Assembly (NCBI GenBank): GCA_958421655.1
Contig: CATZMG010000035.1
Location: forward strand, 1-22,373
DNA: 22,373 nucleotides
Direction: 5' to 3'
DNA from: an uncultured Collinsella sp.
Lineage (GTDB): Bacteria > Actinomycetota > Coriobacteriia > Coriobacteriales > Coriobacteriaceae
The notes under the pieces were generated by a model. It searched no databases. It saw only the letters and a list, made by a program, of their open reading frames with translations, and was not told where the DNA came from. Both the position numbers and the translations under genes were made by a program. Below, piece by piece: positions 6,412 through 13,974 of the stretch; positions within the stretch are counted from its first letter, which is position 1, and the number at the start of each line of letters is the position of its first letter.

Positions 6412-6480
6412 CGCTCTGGGCAAATAGGTTGAACGTTTCGTGCGAGAATGCCCCACAGTAAACAAACTTGCACCAGAGCG
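6412..6480 (+). promoter_or_regulatory. Long-range inverted repeat in the tsaC leader
   Basis: CGCTCTGG (6412-6419) and CCAGAGCG (6473-6480) are perfect 8-nt complements separated by 53 nt. The right arm ends two bases before the AAGGGG Shine-Dalgarno (6482-6487) of tsaC, so pairing in the mRNA could affect translation start. No known leader motif is recognised. Confidence 0.35.
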
Positions 6481-6498
6481 TAAGGGGCTGGCATACAC

Positions 6499-7242
6499 AT
6501 GCAGACGGTCTACCGGGTATACGAGGGAGCGCGCGAGCCGCATCGGCTCGCCGTCGAGCGTACGGCCGAGGTGCTCGGCTGTGGCGGCCTGGCGCTGATC
6601 CCGACCGAGACGGTCTACGGTGTCGCCGTGGCAGTCAACGCCTTCTCGGACGCCGTGCCCCAAGATACAGGCGAATTCCCATCGTGGCCGCGCGATCCGC
6701 AGGCTGCCGTCAATGGCGCCGCGGTCCCTGCGCTCGGTACCGGCTACCGCCGTATCTTCACTCTCAAGCAACGTGAACTCACCCAAACGGTCGCCTGGCT
6801 GGTCGATGGCGTCGAGGCACTCGACCGCTATGGCGTGGATATCCCGGAAGATGCCCGCGTACTTGCGCGACGATGCTGGCCGGGAGCCCTGACTATCGTG
6901 GTCAAGGCGGCTCCCTGCGTGCCGACCTTTATGCGTGCTGCCGACGACACCGTGGCCCTGCGCGCTTCGGCCTCTCCCGTGGTCCAAGCGCTCATCCGCG
7001 CCTGCGGCAGTCCCCTTGCCTGCACGAGCGCCAACACGCACGGCGCGCCTTCGCCGGCAAGCTTTGCCGCCGTCGAGGGTCGTATCCTGGAGGGGGTCGA
7101 TGTTGCCGTCGACGCCGGTGAGACCCCGTGTCGCGACGCCTCGACCATTGTGTCGTTCCAGCACGGCGGGCTCCAGATCCTGCGCCAAGGCGCACTTCCC
7201 GCATCAGAGATCGAGCGGGTCCTGTCCGACCCGATGCAATAG
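6499..7242 (+). CDS. tsaC: L-threonylcarbamoyladenylate synthase (TsaC/Sua5/YwlC family)
   Basis: This cytosolic enzyme joins threonine, bicarbonate and ATP into threonylcarbamoyl-AMP, the donor for t6A37 on ANN-decoding tRNAs. The 247-residue product has the YrdC fold signatures: IPTETVYGVAV (residues 34-44), FTLKQR (87-92), WPGALTIV, and the CTSAN-x-HGAPSP loop. It is longer than single-domain TsaC (about 190) but lacks the second domain of Sua5 (about 350). The region between the YGVAV strand and FTLKQR is about 25 residues longer than usual. The ATG follows AAGGGG (6482-6487). The gene is 13 nt upstream of glpK, so the two are probably co-transcribed. In Bacillus the ywlC homologue lies in the same prfA-to-upp neighbourhood. 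Confidence 0.92.
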   Translation: MQTVYRVYEGAREPHRLAVERTAEVLGCGGLALIPTETVYGVAVAVNAFSDAVPQDTGEFPSWPRDPQAAVNGAAVPALGTGYRRIFTLKQRELTQTVAWLVDGVEALDRYGVDIPEDARVLARRCWPGALTIVVKAAPCVPTFMRAADDTVALRASASPVVQALIRACGSPLACTSANTHGAPSPASFAAVEGRILEGVDVAVDAGETPCRDASTIVSFQHGGLQILRQGALPASEIERVLSDPMQ

Positions 7243-7255
7243 AAAGGTGTAAGCG

Positions 7256-8797
7256 ATGTCGTTGAATCTGGGCAGCCTGGGCATGGAAGATGCCTCGTTT
7301 AACTTTGGCGGTTCCTACATCATGGCGCTCGACTGCGGCACCACCTCGGTGCTTGCGACCATCGTCGACGAGTACGGCTGCATCGTCGCGCAGGCACGTC
7401 GTAGCGTCAAAACCAGCTTCCCGCGTCCCGGTTGGATAGAGCAAGACCCCATGGAGGTGCTTGCCAGCCAGATCGGCGTGATGATGGAGGTCCAGTTTAA
7501 GAGCGGCATCCATTCTGACCGCATCGCCGCCATCGGTATCTCCAACCAGCGCGAGACCACGGTGGTGTGGGACCGCATAAGCGGCCAACCCATCTATAAC
7601 GCCATCGTGTGGCAATGCCGTCGCACCGCACCTCTGATCGACGAGCTGGTCGAGCGGGGCGCAGAAGAGCTGGTGCGCTCCCGCACGGGACTCACGCTCG
7701 ATCCGTATTTCTCGGCTTCCAAGGTGCAGTGGATCCTCGACAACGTCGACGGTGCGCGTGAGAGCGCGGCGGCGGGCGACCTCATGTTCGGCACCATCGA
7801 CACCTGGCTCATCTACAACCTCACCGGCAGTCAGGTCTTTGCCACCGACTACACCAATGCCAGCCGCACGGCGCTCTTTAATATCCATACGCTCGATTGG
7901 GACGACGACCTGCTGGCGCTCTTTGACGTTCCACGTTCCATGATGCCCGAGGTTCGTTGGAGCTCGGGCGACTACGGCCGCGTCGCGAGCGACATCATGA
8001 CCAACATGCCGCCCATCATGGGCGTGGCGGGCGATCAGCAGGCGTCGCTGTTCGGCCACTGCTGCTTCCATCCCGGCCAGACCAAAAACACCTATGGCAC
8101 GGGTTGCTTTATGCTCATGAACACCGGCGACGAGGTCGTCGAATCCAAGAACGGTCTGGTCTCCACGATCGGTATCGCCGCGGATGGCAAGATCAGCTAT
8201 GCGCTCGAGGGTTCTATCTTTGCCGCCGGCTCAACCATGAACTGGCTGCGCAACAACATGGGCATCATCTCGAGTGTGAGCGAGTCCGCGCAACTCGCCG
8301 CTTCGATCAACGACAACGAGGGCTGCTACTTCGTCCCCGCCTTTGCGGGTTTGGGCGCTCCCTGGTGGGACCCGCGTGCCCGCGGTATCGTGTGCGGCCT
8401 GACCGGTGCCTCGAGTCGCGCGACCATTGTGCGTGCGGCCTGCGAGTCCATGGCCTACCAGAGTTATGACGTGCTGCGCGCCATGGAGCAGGACGTGGGG
8501 CTTTCGATTGAGCGCCTGTCCGTCGATGGCGGCGCCTCACGCAACGAGTTCATCATGCAATTCCAGGCCGACCTGCTGGATATCCCCGTGCTGCAATGCG
8601 AGACGGTGGAGACCACGGCAATCGGTGCCGCGTACTTGGCGGGTCTTGCCGTCGGCTATTGGGAAGACCTTGAAGAGCTGGAGCAAAATGCCCAGATCGT
8701 TAGGACCTTCCTTCCCCATATGTCCGCCGAGCGTCGCGAGCAAAACCTTGCGGGCTGGCGTGATGCAGTCAAGCGCTCGCTCAGTACCGCACAGTAG
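7256..8797 (+). CDS. glpK: Glycerol kinase
   Basis: The enzyme phosphorylates glycerol with ATP to sn-glycerol 3-phosphate. The 513-residue FGGY-family protein has the expected length. Glycerol-contacting residues of E. coli GlpK are conserved by motif: Arg-Glu in SNQRET, Trp in AIVWQCRR, Tyr in LDPYFSA, Asp-Gln in AGDQQASLFG and Phe in YGTGCF. The phosphate loop ALDCGTTSV has Cys where GlpK usually has Gln (DQGTTS). About 22 extra residues precede the usual first strand. The ATG at 7256 is supported by GAAAGGTG upstream. It lies 13 nt after tsaC. No glycerol facilitator or glpD is in the window, so glpK appears as a lone member of its pathway, inserted into an otherwise conserved tsaC-to-upp gene order. 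Confidence 0.95.
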   Translation: MSLNLGSLGMEDASFNFGGSYIMALDCGTTSVLATIVDEYGCIVAQARRSVKTSFPRPGWIEQDPMEVLASQIGVMMEVQFKSGIHSDRIAAIGISNQRETTVVWDRISGQPIYNAIVWQCRRTAPLIDELVERGAEELVRSRTGLTLDPYFSASKVQWILDNVDGARESAAAGDLMFGTIDTWLIYNLTGSQVFATDYTNASRTALFNIHTLDWDDDLLALFDVPRSMMPEVRWSSGDYGRVASDIMTNMPPIMGVAGDQQASLFGHCCFHPGQTKNTYGTGCFMLMNTGDEVVESKNGLVSTIGIAADGKISYALEGSIFAAGSTMNWLRNNMGIISSVSESAQLAASINDNEGCYFVPAFAGLGAPWWDPRARGIVCGLTGASSRATIVRAACESMAYQSYDVLRAMEQDVGLSIERLSVDGGASRNEFIMQFQADLLDIPVLQCETVETTAIGAAYLAGLAVGYWEDLEELEQNAQIVRTFLPHMSAERREQNLAGWRDAVKRSLSTAQ

Positions 8798-8860
8798 GGC
8801 TGCGATGGGCTGCTCGATACAACAAACCGCTAAACTTATGCATGGCGTGCGGCGGCAACA

Positions 8861-8897
8861 TTGCTGCGCGCCTTGTCAGCAAGGCCGTTTTGCGGCC
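8861..8897 (+). promoter_or_regulatory. Mutually exclusive hairpins just before the upp ribosome binding site
   Basis: Three overlapping pairings are possible: TTGCTG (8861-8866) with CAGCAA (8877-8882), GCCTTG (8870-8875) with CAAGGC (8880-8885), and GGCCG (8883-8887) with CGGCC (8893-8897). They end a few bases before the AAAGGGG Shine-Dalgarno (8904-8910). The arrangement would suit attenuation or translational control, but there is no T tract and no PyrR-type motif that I recognise. Confidence 0.3.
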
Positions 8898-8920
8898 GCA
8901 ACGAAAGGGGCAATCAACCC

Positions 8921-9568
8921 ATGACCGTCACCTACGATGCGTCCCGTGTGACGCTTGTCGATCACCCGCTCGTCCAGCACAAGCTGTCGATCCTGCGCGA
9001 CAAAAACACCGGCACCAACCAGTTCCGTCAGCTCGTGCGCGAACTCGCGCTATTTGACGGCTACGAGGCCATGCGCGACCTGCCTATGGAAGACGTCGAG
9101 GTCGAGACCCCCATCACTACCGCCACGTTCAAACAGCTTGCTGGCAAGAAACTCGCCATCGTGCCCATCCTGCGTGCGGGCCTTGGCATGGTCGACGGCA
9201 TCCTCGACCTGGTGCCCTCCGCTCGCGTGGGCCACATCGGTATGGAGCGCGATGAGGTCACCCACGAGCCGCACGAGTATTACTGCAAGATGCCCAAGGA
9301 TATCGACCAGCGCATCTGCCTGGTCGTCGACCCCATGCTCGCCACGGGCGGTTCGGCCGAGATGGCCATTAGCTACCTGCGCGAGCGCGGTGTCAAGGAC
9401 ATCCGCATGCTGTGCATCGTCGCGGCCCCCGAGGGCCTCAAGTCGCTGACTGAGAAGGACCCTGATGTGCATATCTATACCTGCGCCATCGACGACCATC
9501 TCAACGAGGCTGCCTACATCGTTCCCGGCCTCGGCGACGCCGGCGACCGCATCTACGGCACGCTCTAG
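8921..9568 (+). CDS. upp: Uracil phosphoribosyltransferase
   Basis: Upp salvages uracil by condensing it with PRPP to give UMP. The 215-residue protein is close to the E. coli length (208). It shows the family's PRPP-binding loop VVDPMLATGGS (around residues 135-145), the PILRAGLGMVDG motif and the C-terminal GLGDAGDRIYGT uracil-binding segment. The start at 8921 is chosen by the Shine-Dalgarno AAAGGGG at 8904-8910 and by agreement with family N-termini; the frame extends further upstream without support. It is separated by 123 nt from glpK and by about 280 nt from the ATP synthase operon. upp directly upstream of atp genes is a conserved arrangement in Bacillus and other Gram-positives. Confidence 0.96.
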   Translation: MTVTYDASRVTLVDHPLVQHKLSILRDKNTGTNQFRQLVRELALFDGYEAMRDLPMEDVEVETPITTATFKQLAGKKLAIVPILRAGLGMVDGILDLVPSARVGHIGMERDEVTHEPHEYYCKMPKDIDQRICLVVDPMLATGGSAEMAISYLRERGVKDIRMLCIVAAPEGLKSLTEKDPDVHIYTCAIDDHLNEAAYIVPGLGDAGDRIYGTL

Positions 9569-9610
9569 TCGCTGGGCTAAGACGGCCGCGGCTGCAAATA
9601 CGAAGAAACG

Positions 9611-9645
9611 GTGCGCGCGGACGAACAAAAGGCGACCGCGCGCAC
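9611..9645. terminator. GC-rich hairpin downstream of upp, possible terminator
   Basis: GTGCGCGCGG (9611-9620) and CCGCGCGCAC (9636-9645) form a perfect 10-bp stem around a 15-nt loop, 43 nt after the upp stop. No T tract follows, so if it ends transcription it is not a textbook intrinsic terminator. It could instead stabilise the upp mRNA 3' end. Confidence 0.4.
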
Positions 9646-9760
9646 TCCTGTTAACGGACGTTTTGCCCTGCAGGGTTCGAGAAAAACGTATTACCGTACC
9701 TGCGGCATAAAGAAGGTCTTAAGAAAACGAACAGGTGCGTATTAACCGATGCTTTTTCGG

Positions 9761-9788
9761 TTGTACTTTAGCGATTGGCTCGTACAAT
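9761..9788 (+). promoter_or_regulatory. Promoter of the ATP synthase operon
   Basis: TTGTAC (9761-9766), a 16-bp spacer and TACAAT (9783-9788) are good -35 and -10 matches, about 60 nt upstream of the chosen atpI start. The two boxes are also the arms of an inverted repeat (TTGTAC/GTACAA). A small AACCGA/TCGGTT hairpin (9744-9762) abuts the -35 box. Confidence 0.6.
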
Positions 9789-9849
9789 AGTCACCAATGT
9801 TTGGCGGGAACTGTTCTGTGAAGCGTTAAAAAGGAAAGTGAGGACGCCA

Positions 9850-10161
9850 GTGTTTCAGATAGCCGATCTGCTCGCTATCGTTGCAGGCGCCATCGCGGGC
9901 GCAATTGCCTTCCTTCCCTTTGTTTTTACGCTCAAGCCGGTTCTTGACGATAAACAGAATGCGGACATGCTCAAGGGTATGGTGAGTCTGGCGGTCTCGG
10001 CAATCGCCCTGCTCGTCTTTACCTTGGTTGTGTTTGTGTTGTTCGGAGAGGCATTTCGCATGTTCCTCCTGGGCGAGGCGATCGGCTTCGTGGCCTTTAT
10101 GGTCGCCTGCACGGTTCGCGTCGCCAAGGCGCTGCGAGATCCTCATGAGGTCGAAAGGTAA
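9850..10161 (+). CDS. atpI: Small membrane protein, AtpI-like, first gene of the atp operon
   Basis: This 103-residue hydrophobic protein has three predicted membrane helices (about residues 8-28, 45-66 and 69-90) and a charged tail. Its place just before atpB, the helix count and the size match AtpI/UncI, an accessory protein that helps assemble the c ring and may support ion uptake. Sequence similarity to AtpI is weak by eye, so the name rests mostly on position. The GTG at 9850 is preferred because GAGG lies 6 nt upstream. A TTG at 9775 lies between the promoter boxes and so would not be in the mRNA; a GTG at 9838 is a second option. The stop is 3 nt before the atpB start. Confidence 0.68.
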   Translation: MFQIADLLAIVAGAIAGAIAFLPFVFTLKPVLDDKQNADMLKGMVSLAVSAIALLVFTLVVFVLFGEAFRMFLLGEAIGFVAFMVACTVRVAKALRDPHEVER

Positions 10162-10164
10162 GTC

Positions 10165-10968
10165 GTGGAAATTTTTGAAAAGCTGCCTGATGAGATTAAT
10201 CATCTGGTCAGCGAGTTCAGCTCCACCCCTGTCGTGGGCGATCTGAGCTGCGGCATCACGCAGTACTCGTTTTGGCTGATCGTCTCCACGATCGTGCTCC
10301 TGATCGTCCTGGCCGTGTTCAAGAAGAAGCAGACCCTGGTTCCCAAGGGCTTCTTCGTCAACGGTTTCGAGTACATCATCGAGTACGTCGAGAACGATAT
10401 CGGCAAGGGCGTCGTGGGTGAGAACTGGAAGAAGCACTTCCCGTTCCTGTGCTCGCTTTTCCTGTTCATTCTGATCAACAACATGATCGGCCTGATCCCG
10501 GGAATGAAGCCCGGCACCGGCGCAATCGGCTCCACCGCCGCGCTCGCCATCTTCGCCTTCGTGTACTTCATCTACTACGGATGCAAGGCTCACGGCGTGA
10601 TCGGCTACATCAAGAGCCTCGCCCCGCAGGGCGTGAGCTTCCCGATGAACGTGCTCGTGTGGGTCGTCGAGCTTTTCTCGACCTTCCTGCGCCTCATCAC
10701 GCTCGCCGTCCGTCTGTTCTGCAACATGTTCGCAGGACACGTGGTCATGGGCTCGTTCGCCATCATGGCGAGCATGTTCATGCAGCCGCTGCTTCAGCAG
10801 GTTTCCGCGGCCCACGCCGTCGGCGCCCTGCCTTCGCTGGCCTGGCTTGCCATCCTCATCCTGATCTATGCGATCGAGCTTGTGGTCGGCGCCATCCAGG
10901 CTTACGTCTTCACGGTCCTTACCGCCGTGTATGTCTCCGAGGCAGAGGAGGTCGCGGAGGAGGAGTAG
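10165..10968 (+). CDS. atpB: F0F1 ATP synthase subunit a
   Basis: Subunit a forms the two half-channels that carry protons to and from the c ring in the membrane. The 267-residue product has five to six hydrophobic helices. It has the hallmark segment TFLRLITLAVRLFCNMFAGH with the essential Arg (in LAVRLF), and the C-terminal helix IELVVGAIQAYVFTVLTAVY with the conserved Gln-Ala-Tyr-Val-Phe. The start codon is GTG at 10165; its GAAAGG Shine-Dalgarno overlaps the end of atpI, so the two are coupled. The N-terminal 40 residues are an acidic lead before the first helix. Confidence 0.97.
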   Translation: MEIFEKLPDEINHLVSEFSSTPVVGDLSCGITQYSFWLIVSTIVLLIVLAVFKKKQTLVPKGFFVNGFEYIIEYVENDIGKGVVGENWKKHFPFLCSLFLFILINNMIGLIPGMKPGTGAIGSTAALAIFAFVYFIYYGCKAHGVIGYIKSLAPQGVSFPMNVLVWVVELFSTFLRLITLAVRLFCNMFAGHVVMGSFAIMASMFMQPLLQQVSAAHAVGALPSLAWLAILILIYAIELVVGAIQAYVFTVLTAVYVSEAEEVAEEE

Positions 10969-11092
10969 TCTTCCGTTCGCGCCTTAAAGGTAAGGTAATT
11001 CGTTAAACCGCCGGCGCCCGTACCCATGGAGCACGGCAGTTATAAAAAGGTTATCCTGCGTGAAATAAGACACGCACGACAAAGGAGGAATC

Positions 11093-11287
11093 GTGGGAGT
11101 TATCGGTTACGGTCTCGGTGTTATCGGCGCTGGTCTTGCTATCGGCCTGTCTGCTCTGGGTGCTACGGGTGCTATGGCCCGTCAGCCTGAGGTCCAGGGC
11201 CGCGTGTTCACCGTCTTCATCATGGGCTCCGCCTTCGGCGAAGCTCTGGCTCTGATCGGCTTCGTTGTCGCGCTGATCGTTAAATAG
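11093..11287 (+). CDS. atpE: F0F1 ATP synthase subunit c
   Basis: This 64-residue hairpin protein forms the rotating ring. Helix 1 carries the Gly-rich packing motif GAGLAIGLSALGATGA, the polar loop reads ARQPEVQG, and helix 2 carries the ion-binding Glu in SAFGEALALIGF. The Glu is followed by Ala-Leu-Ala, and helix 1 lacks the Gln seen in Na+-binding rings, so a proton-driven enzyme is inferred. The protein is slightly shorter than usual (about 70-80) because the N-terminus before helix 1 is only a few residues long. The GTG start is supported by AAAGGAGGA directly upstream, and no in-frame alternative fits better. It lies 124 nt after atpB; that gap is the longest within the operon. Confidence 0.96.
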   Translation: MGVIGYGLGVIGAGLAIGLSALGATGAMARQPEVQGRVFTVFIMGSAFGEALALIGFVVALIVK

Positions 11288-11302
11288 CACGGAGCGTCAA
11301 GT

Positions 11303-11905
11303 ATGAATCTTTCATCCCAGAAGAGCGCGATCGCACTCTCCGCGTCCGCGGCCGCGCTGCTCATGCCGGTTTCCGCGTTCGCTGAGGACGGCGCTGCCGG
11401 TGCGGACATCCTCATCCCTAAGATGGCGGAGTTCATCCCGGCGCTTATCGCCTTCCTGATTATCTGGATCGTGCTGGCCAAGGTCGCCCTGCCGGGCATC
11501 ATGAAAACCATGGAGGAGCGCGGCAAGAAGATCGAGGAGAGCCTCGACGAGGCCGAGAAGACCAAGCAGGAGGCTATCGCCAAGCGCGCTGAGTCCGACT
11601 CGATCGTCACCGACGCCCGTCGTCAGGCTGCCGACATCGTTCTCGAGGCCCGTAAGGACGCCGAGTCCGAGCGCGCTCGTATCATCGAGGCTGCTCACAA
11701 GGAGGCCGAGGAGATCATCGCCAAGGCCCATACGACCGTCGAGGACGAGCGCAAGTCCATCTACGCCGGTGCCGCGAGCTCCATTGCCGACCTGTCCGTT
11801 GCCGTCGCCACCAAGATCGTGGGCGAGGCACTCGAGGACGAGGCCGAGCAGAAGAAGCTCATCGAGCGCTACATCCAGGAAGCAGGTAGCCTGAATGCCG
11901 ACTAG
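11303..11905 (+). CDS. atpF: F0F1 ATP synthase subunit b with N-terminal signal-like extension
   Basis: Subunit b is the peripheral stalk that holds F1 against rotation. A membrane segment (FIPALIAFLIIWIVLAKVAL) is followed by a long charged coiled coil (about residues 70-180). The protein has 200 residues, longer than the usual 155-170. The extra part is N-terminal: a basic start, a hydrophobic Ala/Ser/Leu run and a VSAFA-ED junction that looks like a signal peptidase I site, before the real membrane helix. The mature N-terminus may therefore begin outside the membrane after cleavage. The ATG at 11303 follows CACGGAG, 15 nt after atpE. The last 11 nt overlap atpH. Confidence 0.95.
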   Translation: MNLSSQKSAIALSASAAALLMPVSAFAEDGAAGADILIPKMAEFIPALIAFLIIWIVLAKVALPGIMKTMEERGKKIEESLDEAEKTKQEAIAKRAESDSIVTDARRQAADIVLEARKDAESERARIIEAAHKEAEEIIAKAHTTVEDERKSIYAGAASSIADLSVAVATKIVGEALEDEAEQKKLIERYIQEAGSLNAD

Positions 11906-12371
11906 CCGCTATCAGGACAAGGTGCTCGAGACCTACGCGCGCTCCCTTTTGGAAGCCGCCAAGGCCGAGAACCATGTGTTCGAGGACCTCGAGATGATCG
12001 AGCGCCTGGCTTCTGCCAGCCCCGAGATCATCGCCGTGCTCGACACCATGTCCAAGCGCGACCAGCTCGACCTTCTTCCCAAGGTGGCAGCTGCCTTTAA
12101 GTATGTTGCCGAGGAAGACGAGGATGTAGTGGGCGTGACCGTCACCACGGCGATCCCGCTCGACGACGAGCTGCGTCAAACCATCACTAAGAAATGCGAG
12201 CAGGACTTCGGCCGCAAGGTGTTCCTTATCGAGCAGGTCGACCCGTCTATCGTGGGCGGCTTGGTGCTCGAGGCCCGCGGCGAGCGTCGTGACATTTCCG
12301 TCAAGACGCAGCTGCGCATCGCGCAGGAGACCCTCGCAAACTCTGCTAATTCGTACGGAGGTGAAGCCTAA
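11895..12371 (+). CDS. atpH: F0F1 ATP synthase subunit delta
   Basis: Delta caps the top of F1 and joins it to subunit b. The 158-residue product has the OSCP-like N-terminal helical domain (YARSLLEAA near the start) and the C-terminal GRKVFLIEQVDPSIVGGLVL segment, the most conserved part of the family. It is somewhat short (usual about 175-180), mainly in the N-terminal domain. The ATG lies inside the end of atpF (11-nt overlap) and the stop overlaps the atpA start by one base (TAATG), so all three are translationally coupled. Confidence 0.95.
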   Translation: MPTSRYQDKVLETYARSLLEAAKAENHVFEDLEMIERLASASPEIIAVLDTMSKRDQLDLLPKVAAAFKYVAEEDEDVVGVTVTTAIPLDDELRQTITKKCEQDFGRKVFLIEQVDPSIVGGLVLEARGERRDISVKTQLRIAQETLANSANSYGGEA

Positions 12372-13969
12372 TGTCCGAAACCCTCAATGCCCAGGATATC
12401 GCCAAGAAACTGCAGGAGCAGCTCACGAGCCTCTCCGCGACGGTCGATACGCATGAGGTTTCAACGGTCGACGAGGTAGGCGACGGCATCGCGCGCGTCT
12501 CCGGCCTCAAGAGCGCCATGGCAGGCGAGCTTCTGGAGTTCAAGAGCTCCGATACCGGTGAGACCGTCTTCGGCCTTGCCCAGAACCTTGACCGTGACGA
12601 GGTCGGCGCCGTTCTGTTCGGTGCCGTCGACTCCATCAAGGAAGGCGACGAGTGCCGCACCACTGGCCGCATTATGGATATCCCCGTGAGCCGTGCCATG
12701 CTCGGCCGCGTCGTCAATCCGCTCGGCCAGCCCATCGACGGCCTGGGCGACATCGTCGCCACGCACCGTCGCCCCATCGAGTTCAAGGCCCCCGGCGTCA
12801 TCGATCGTACCCCGGTGTGCGAGCCGGTTCAGACCGGTCTGCTCGCTATCGACTCCATGGTGCCTATCGGCCGTGGTCAGCGTGAGCTCATCATTGGCGA
12901 CCGTAAGACCGGTAAGACCGCCATCGCCATCGACGCTATCCTCAACCAGCGCGGCAAGGGCATGGTCTGCATCTATGTCGCCATCGGCCAGAAGGCCTCC
13001 ACGGTTGCCAACATCCGCGAGACCCTCGCTCAGCACGGTGCGCTCGACTACACCATCATCGTTTCGGCCACCGCTGCCGATTCCGCCCCTATGCAGTACA
13101 TCGCGCCTATGGCCGGTGCCGCTATCGGCGAGTTCTTCATGTACAACGGCGAGGACGGTAAGCCCGCCAGCGAGACCAACCCCGGCGGTCACGTGCTCGT
13201 CATCTACGATGACCTGTCCAAGCAGGCCGTGGCCTACCGTCAGATGTCGCTGACGCTGCATCGTCCGCCCGGACGCGAGGCCTATCCTGGCGACATCTTC
13301 TACCTGCACTCTCGTCTGCTCGAGCGTGCAGTCAAGATGTCCAAGAAGAACGGTTATGGCTCCATGACGGCTCTTCCGATCATCGAGACCCAGGATGGCG
13401 ACGTCTCGGCCTACATTCCGACCAACGTCATTTCCATTACCGATGGTCAGATCTACCTGCAGTCCGAGCTCTTCTTCCAGGGCCAGCGCCCGGCAGTCGA
13501 CGTGGGCATTTCCGTGTCCCGCGTCGGTGGCGACGCACAGACCAAGGCCATGAAGCAGGTCGCCGGCAACCTCCGTCTGGACCTTGCTTCGTACCAGGAG
13601 CTCGCCGGCTTCACGCAGTTCGGCTCCGACCTCGACGAGGCTACTCAGAAGCAGCTGACCCATGGTGCCCGCATGACCGAGCTCCTTAAGCAGCCGCGCT
13701 ACAAGCCGTTTGAGGTTGGCGAGCAGATCGTTACGCTGTTCGCTGGCAACGAGGGCTTCCTGGATGACCTGGAGATCGCCGACGTGCTGCCTTTCCGTGC
13801 CGAGCTCATCGAGTACATGGACAATGGCTTTGGCTCGCTGCTCGACAAGGTTCGCGCCAAGAAGATCGATGATGACACCAAGGCTGAGCTCTTGCGCGTC
13901 ATCGGCGACTTCAAGCAGCAGTTCATGGCCAAGCACCATTCGGATGTTTCTGGATCAGAGGAGAACTAA
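12371..13969 (+). CDS. atpA: F0F1 ATP synthase subunit alpha
   Basis: Alpha is the non-catalytic nucleotide-binding subunit of the F1 hexamer. The 532-residue protein carries the P-loop GDRKTGKT (residues 176-183; GDRQTGKT in many bacteria), and the ISVSRVGGDAQTKAMK and LDLASYQELAGFTQFGSDLD blocks typical of AtpA. The ATG at 12371 overlaps the atpH stop by one base and has GGAGG just upstream within atpH. The length is slightly above E. coli (513), with the difference in the C-terminal tail. Confidence 0.98.
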   Translation: MSETLNAQDIAKKLQEQLTSLSATVDTHEVSTVDEVGDGIARVSGLKSAMAGELLEFKSSDTGETVFGLAQNLDRDEVGAVLFGAVDSIKEGDECRTTGRIMDIPVSRAMLGRVVNPLGQPIDGLGDIVATHRRPIEFKAPGVIDRTPVCEPVQTGLLAIDSMVPIGRGQRELIIGDRKTGKTAIAIDAILNQRGKGMVCIYVAIGQKASTVANIRETLAQHGALDYTIIVSATAADSAPMQYIAPMAGAAIGEFFMYNGEDGKPASETNPGGHVLVIYDDLSKQAVAYRQMSLTLHRPPGREAYPGDIFYLHSRLLERAVKMSKKNGYGSMTALPIIETQDGDVSAYIPTNVISITDGQIYLQSELFFQGQRPAVDVGISVSRVGGDAQTKAMKQVAGNLRLDLASYQELAGFTQFGSDLDEATQKQLTHGARMTELLKQPRYKPFEVGEQIVTLFAGNEGFLDDLEIADVLPFRAELIEYMDNGFGSLLDKVRAKKIDDDTKAELLRVIGDFKQQFMAKHHSDVSGSEEN

Positions 13970-13974
13970 GCCCC

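Noticed and set aside
9666..9675. CCCTGCAGGG palindrome downstream of upp
   Set aside because: It is a short 10-bp palindrome without spacing or context that would suggest a function; expected by chance in GC-rich DNA.
9775..9849. TTG start giving a 128-residue AtpI-like protein
   Set aside because: This codon lies between the -35 and -10 boxes of the atp promoter, so it should not be in the mRNA.
11093..11287. Na+-type c subunit
   Set aside because: The Gln of helix 1 and the E-S/T pattern of Na+-binding rings are absent; the Glu is followed by Ala-Leu-Ala as in proton rings.
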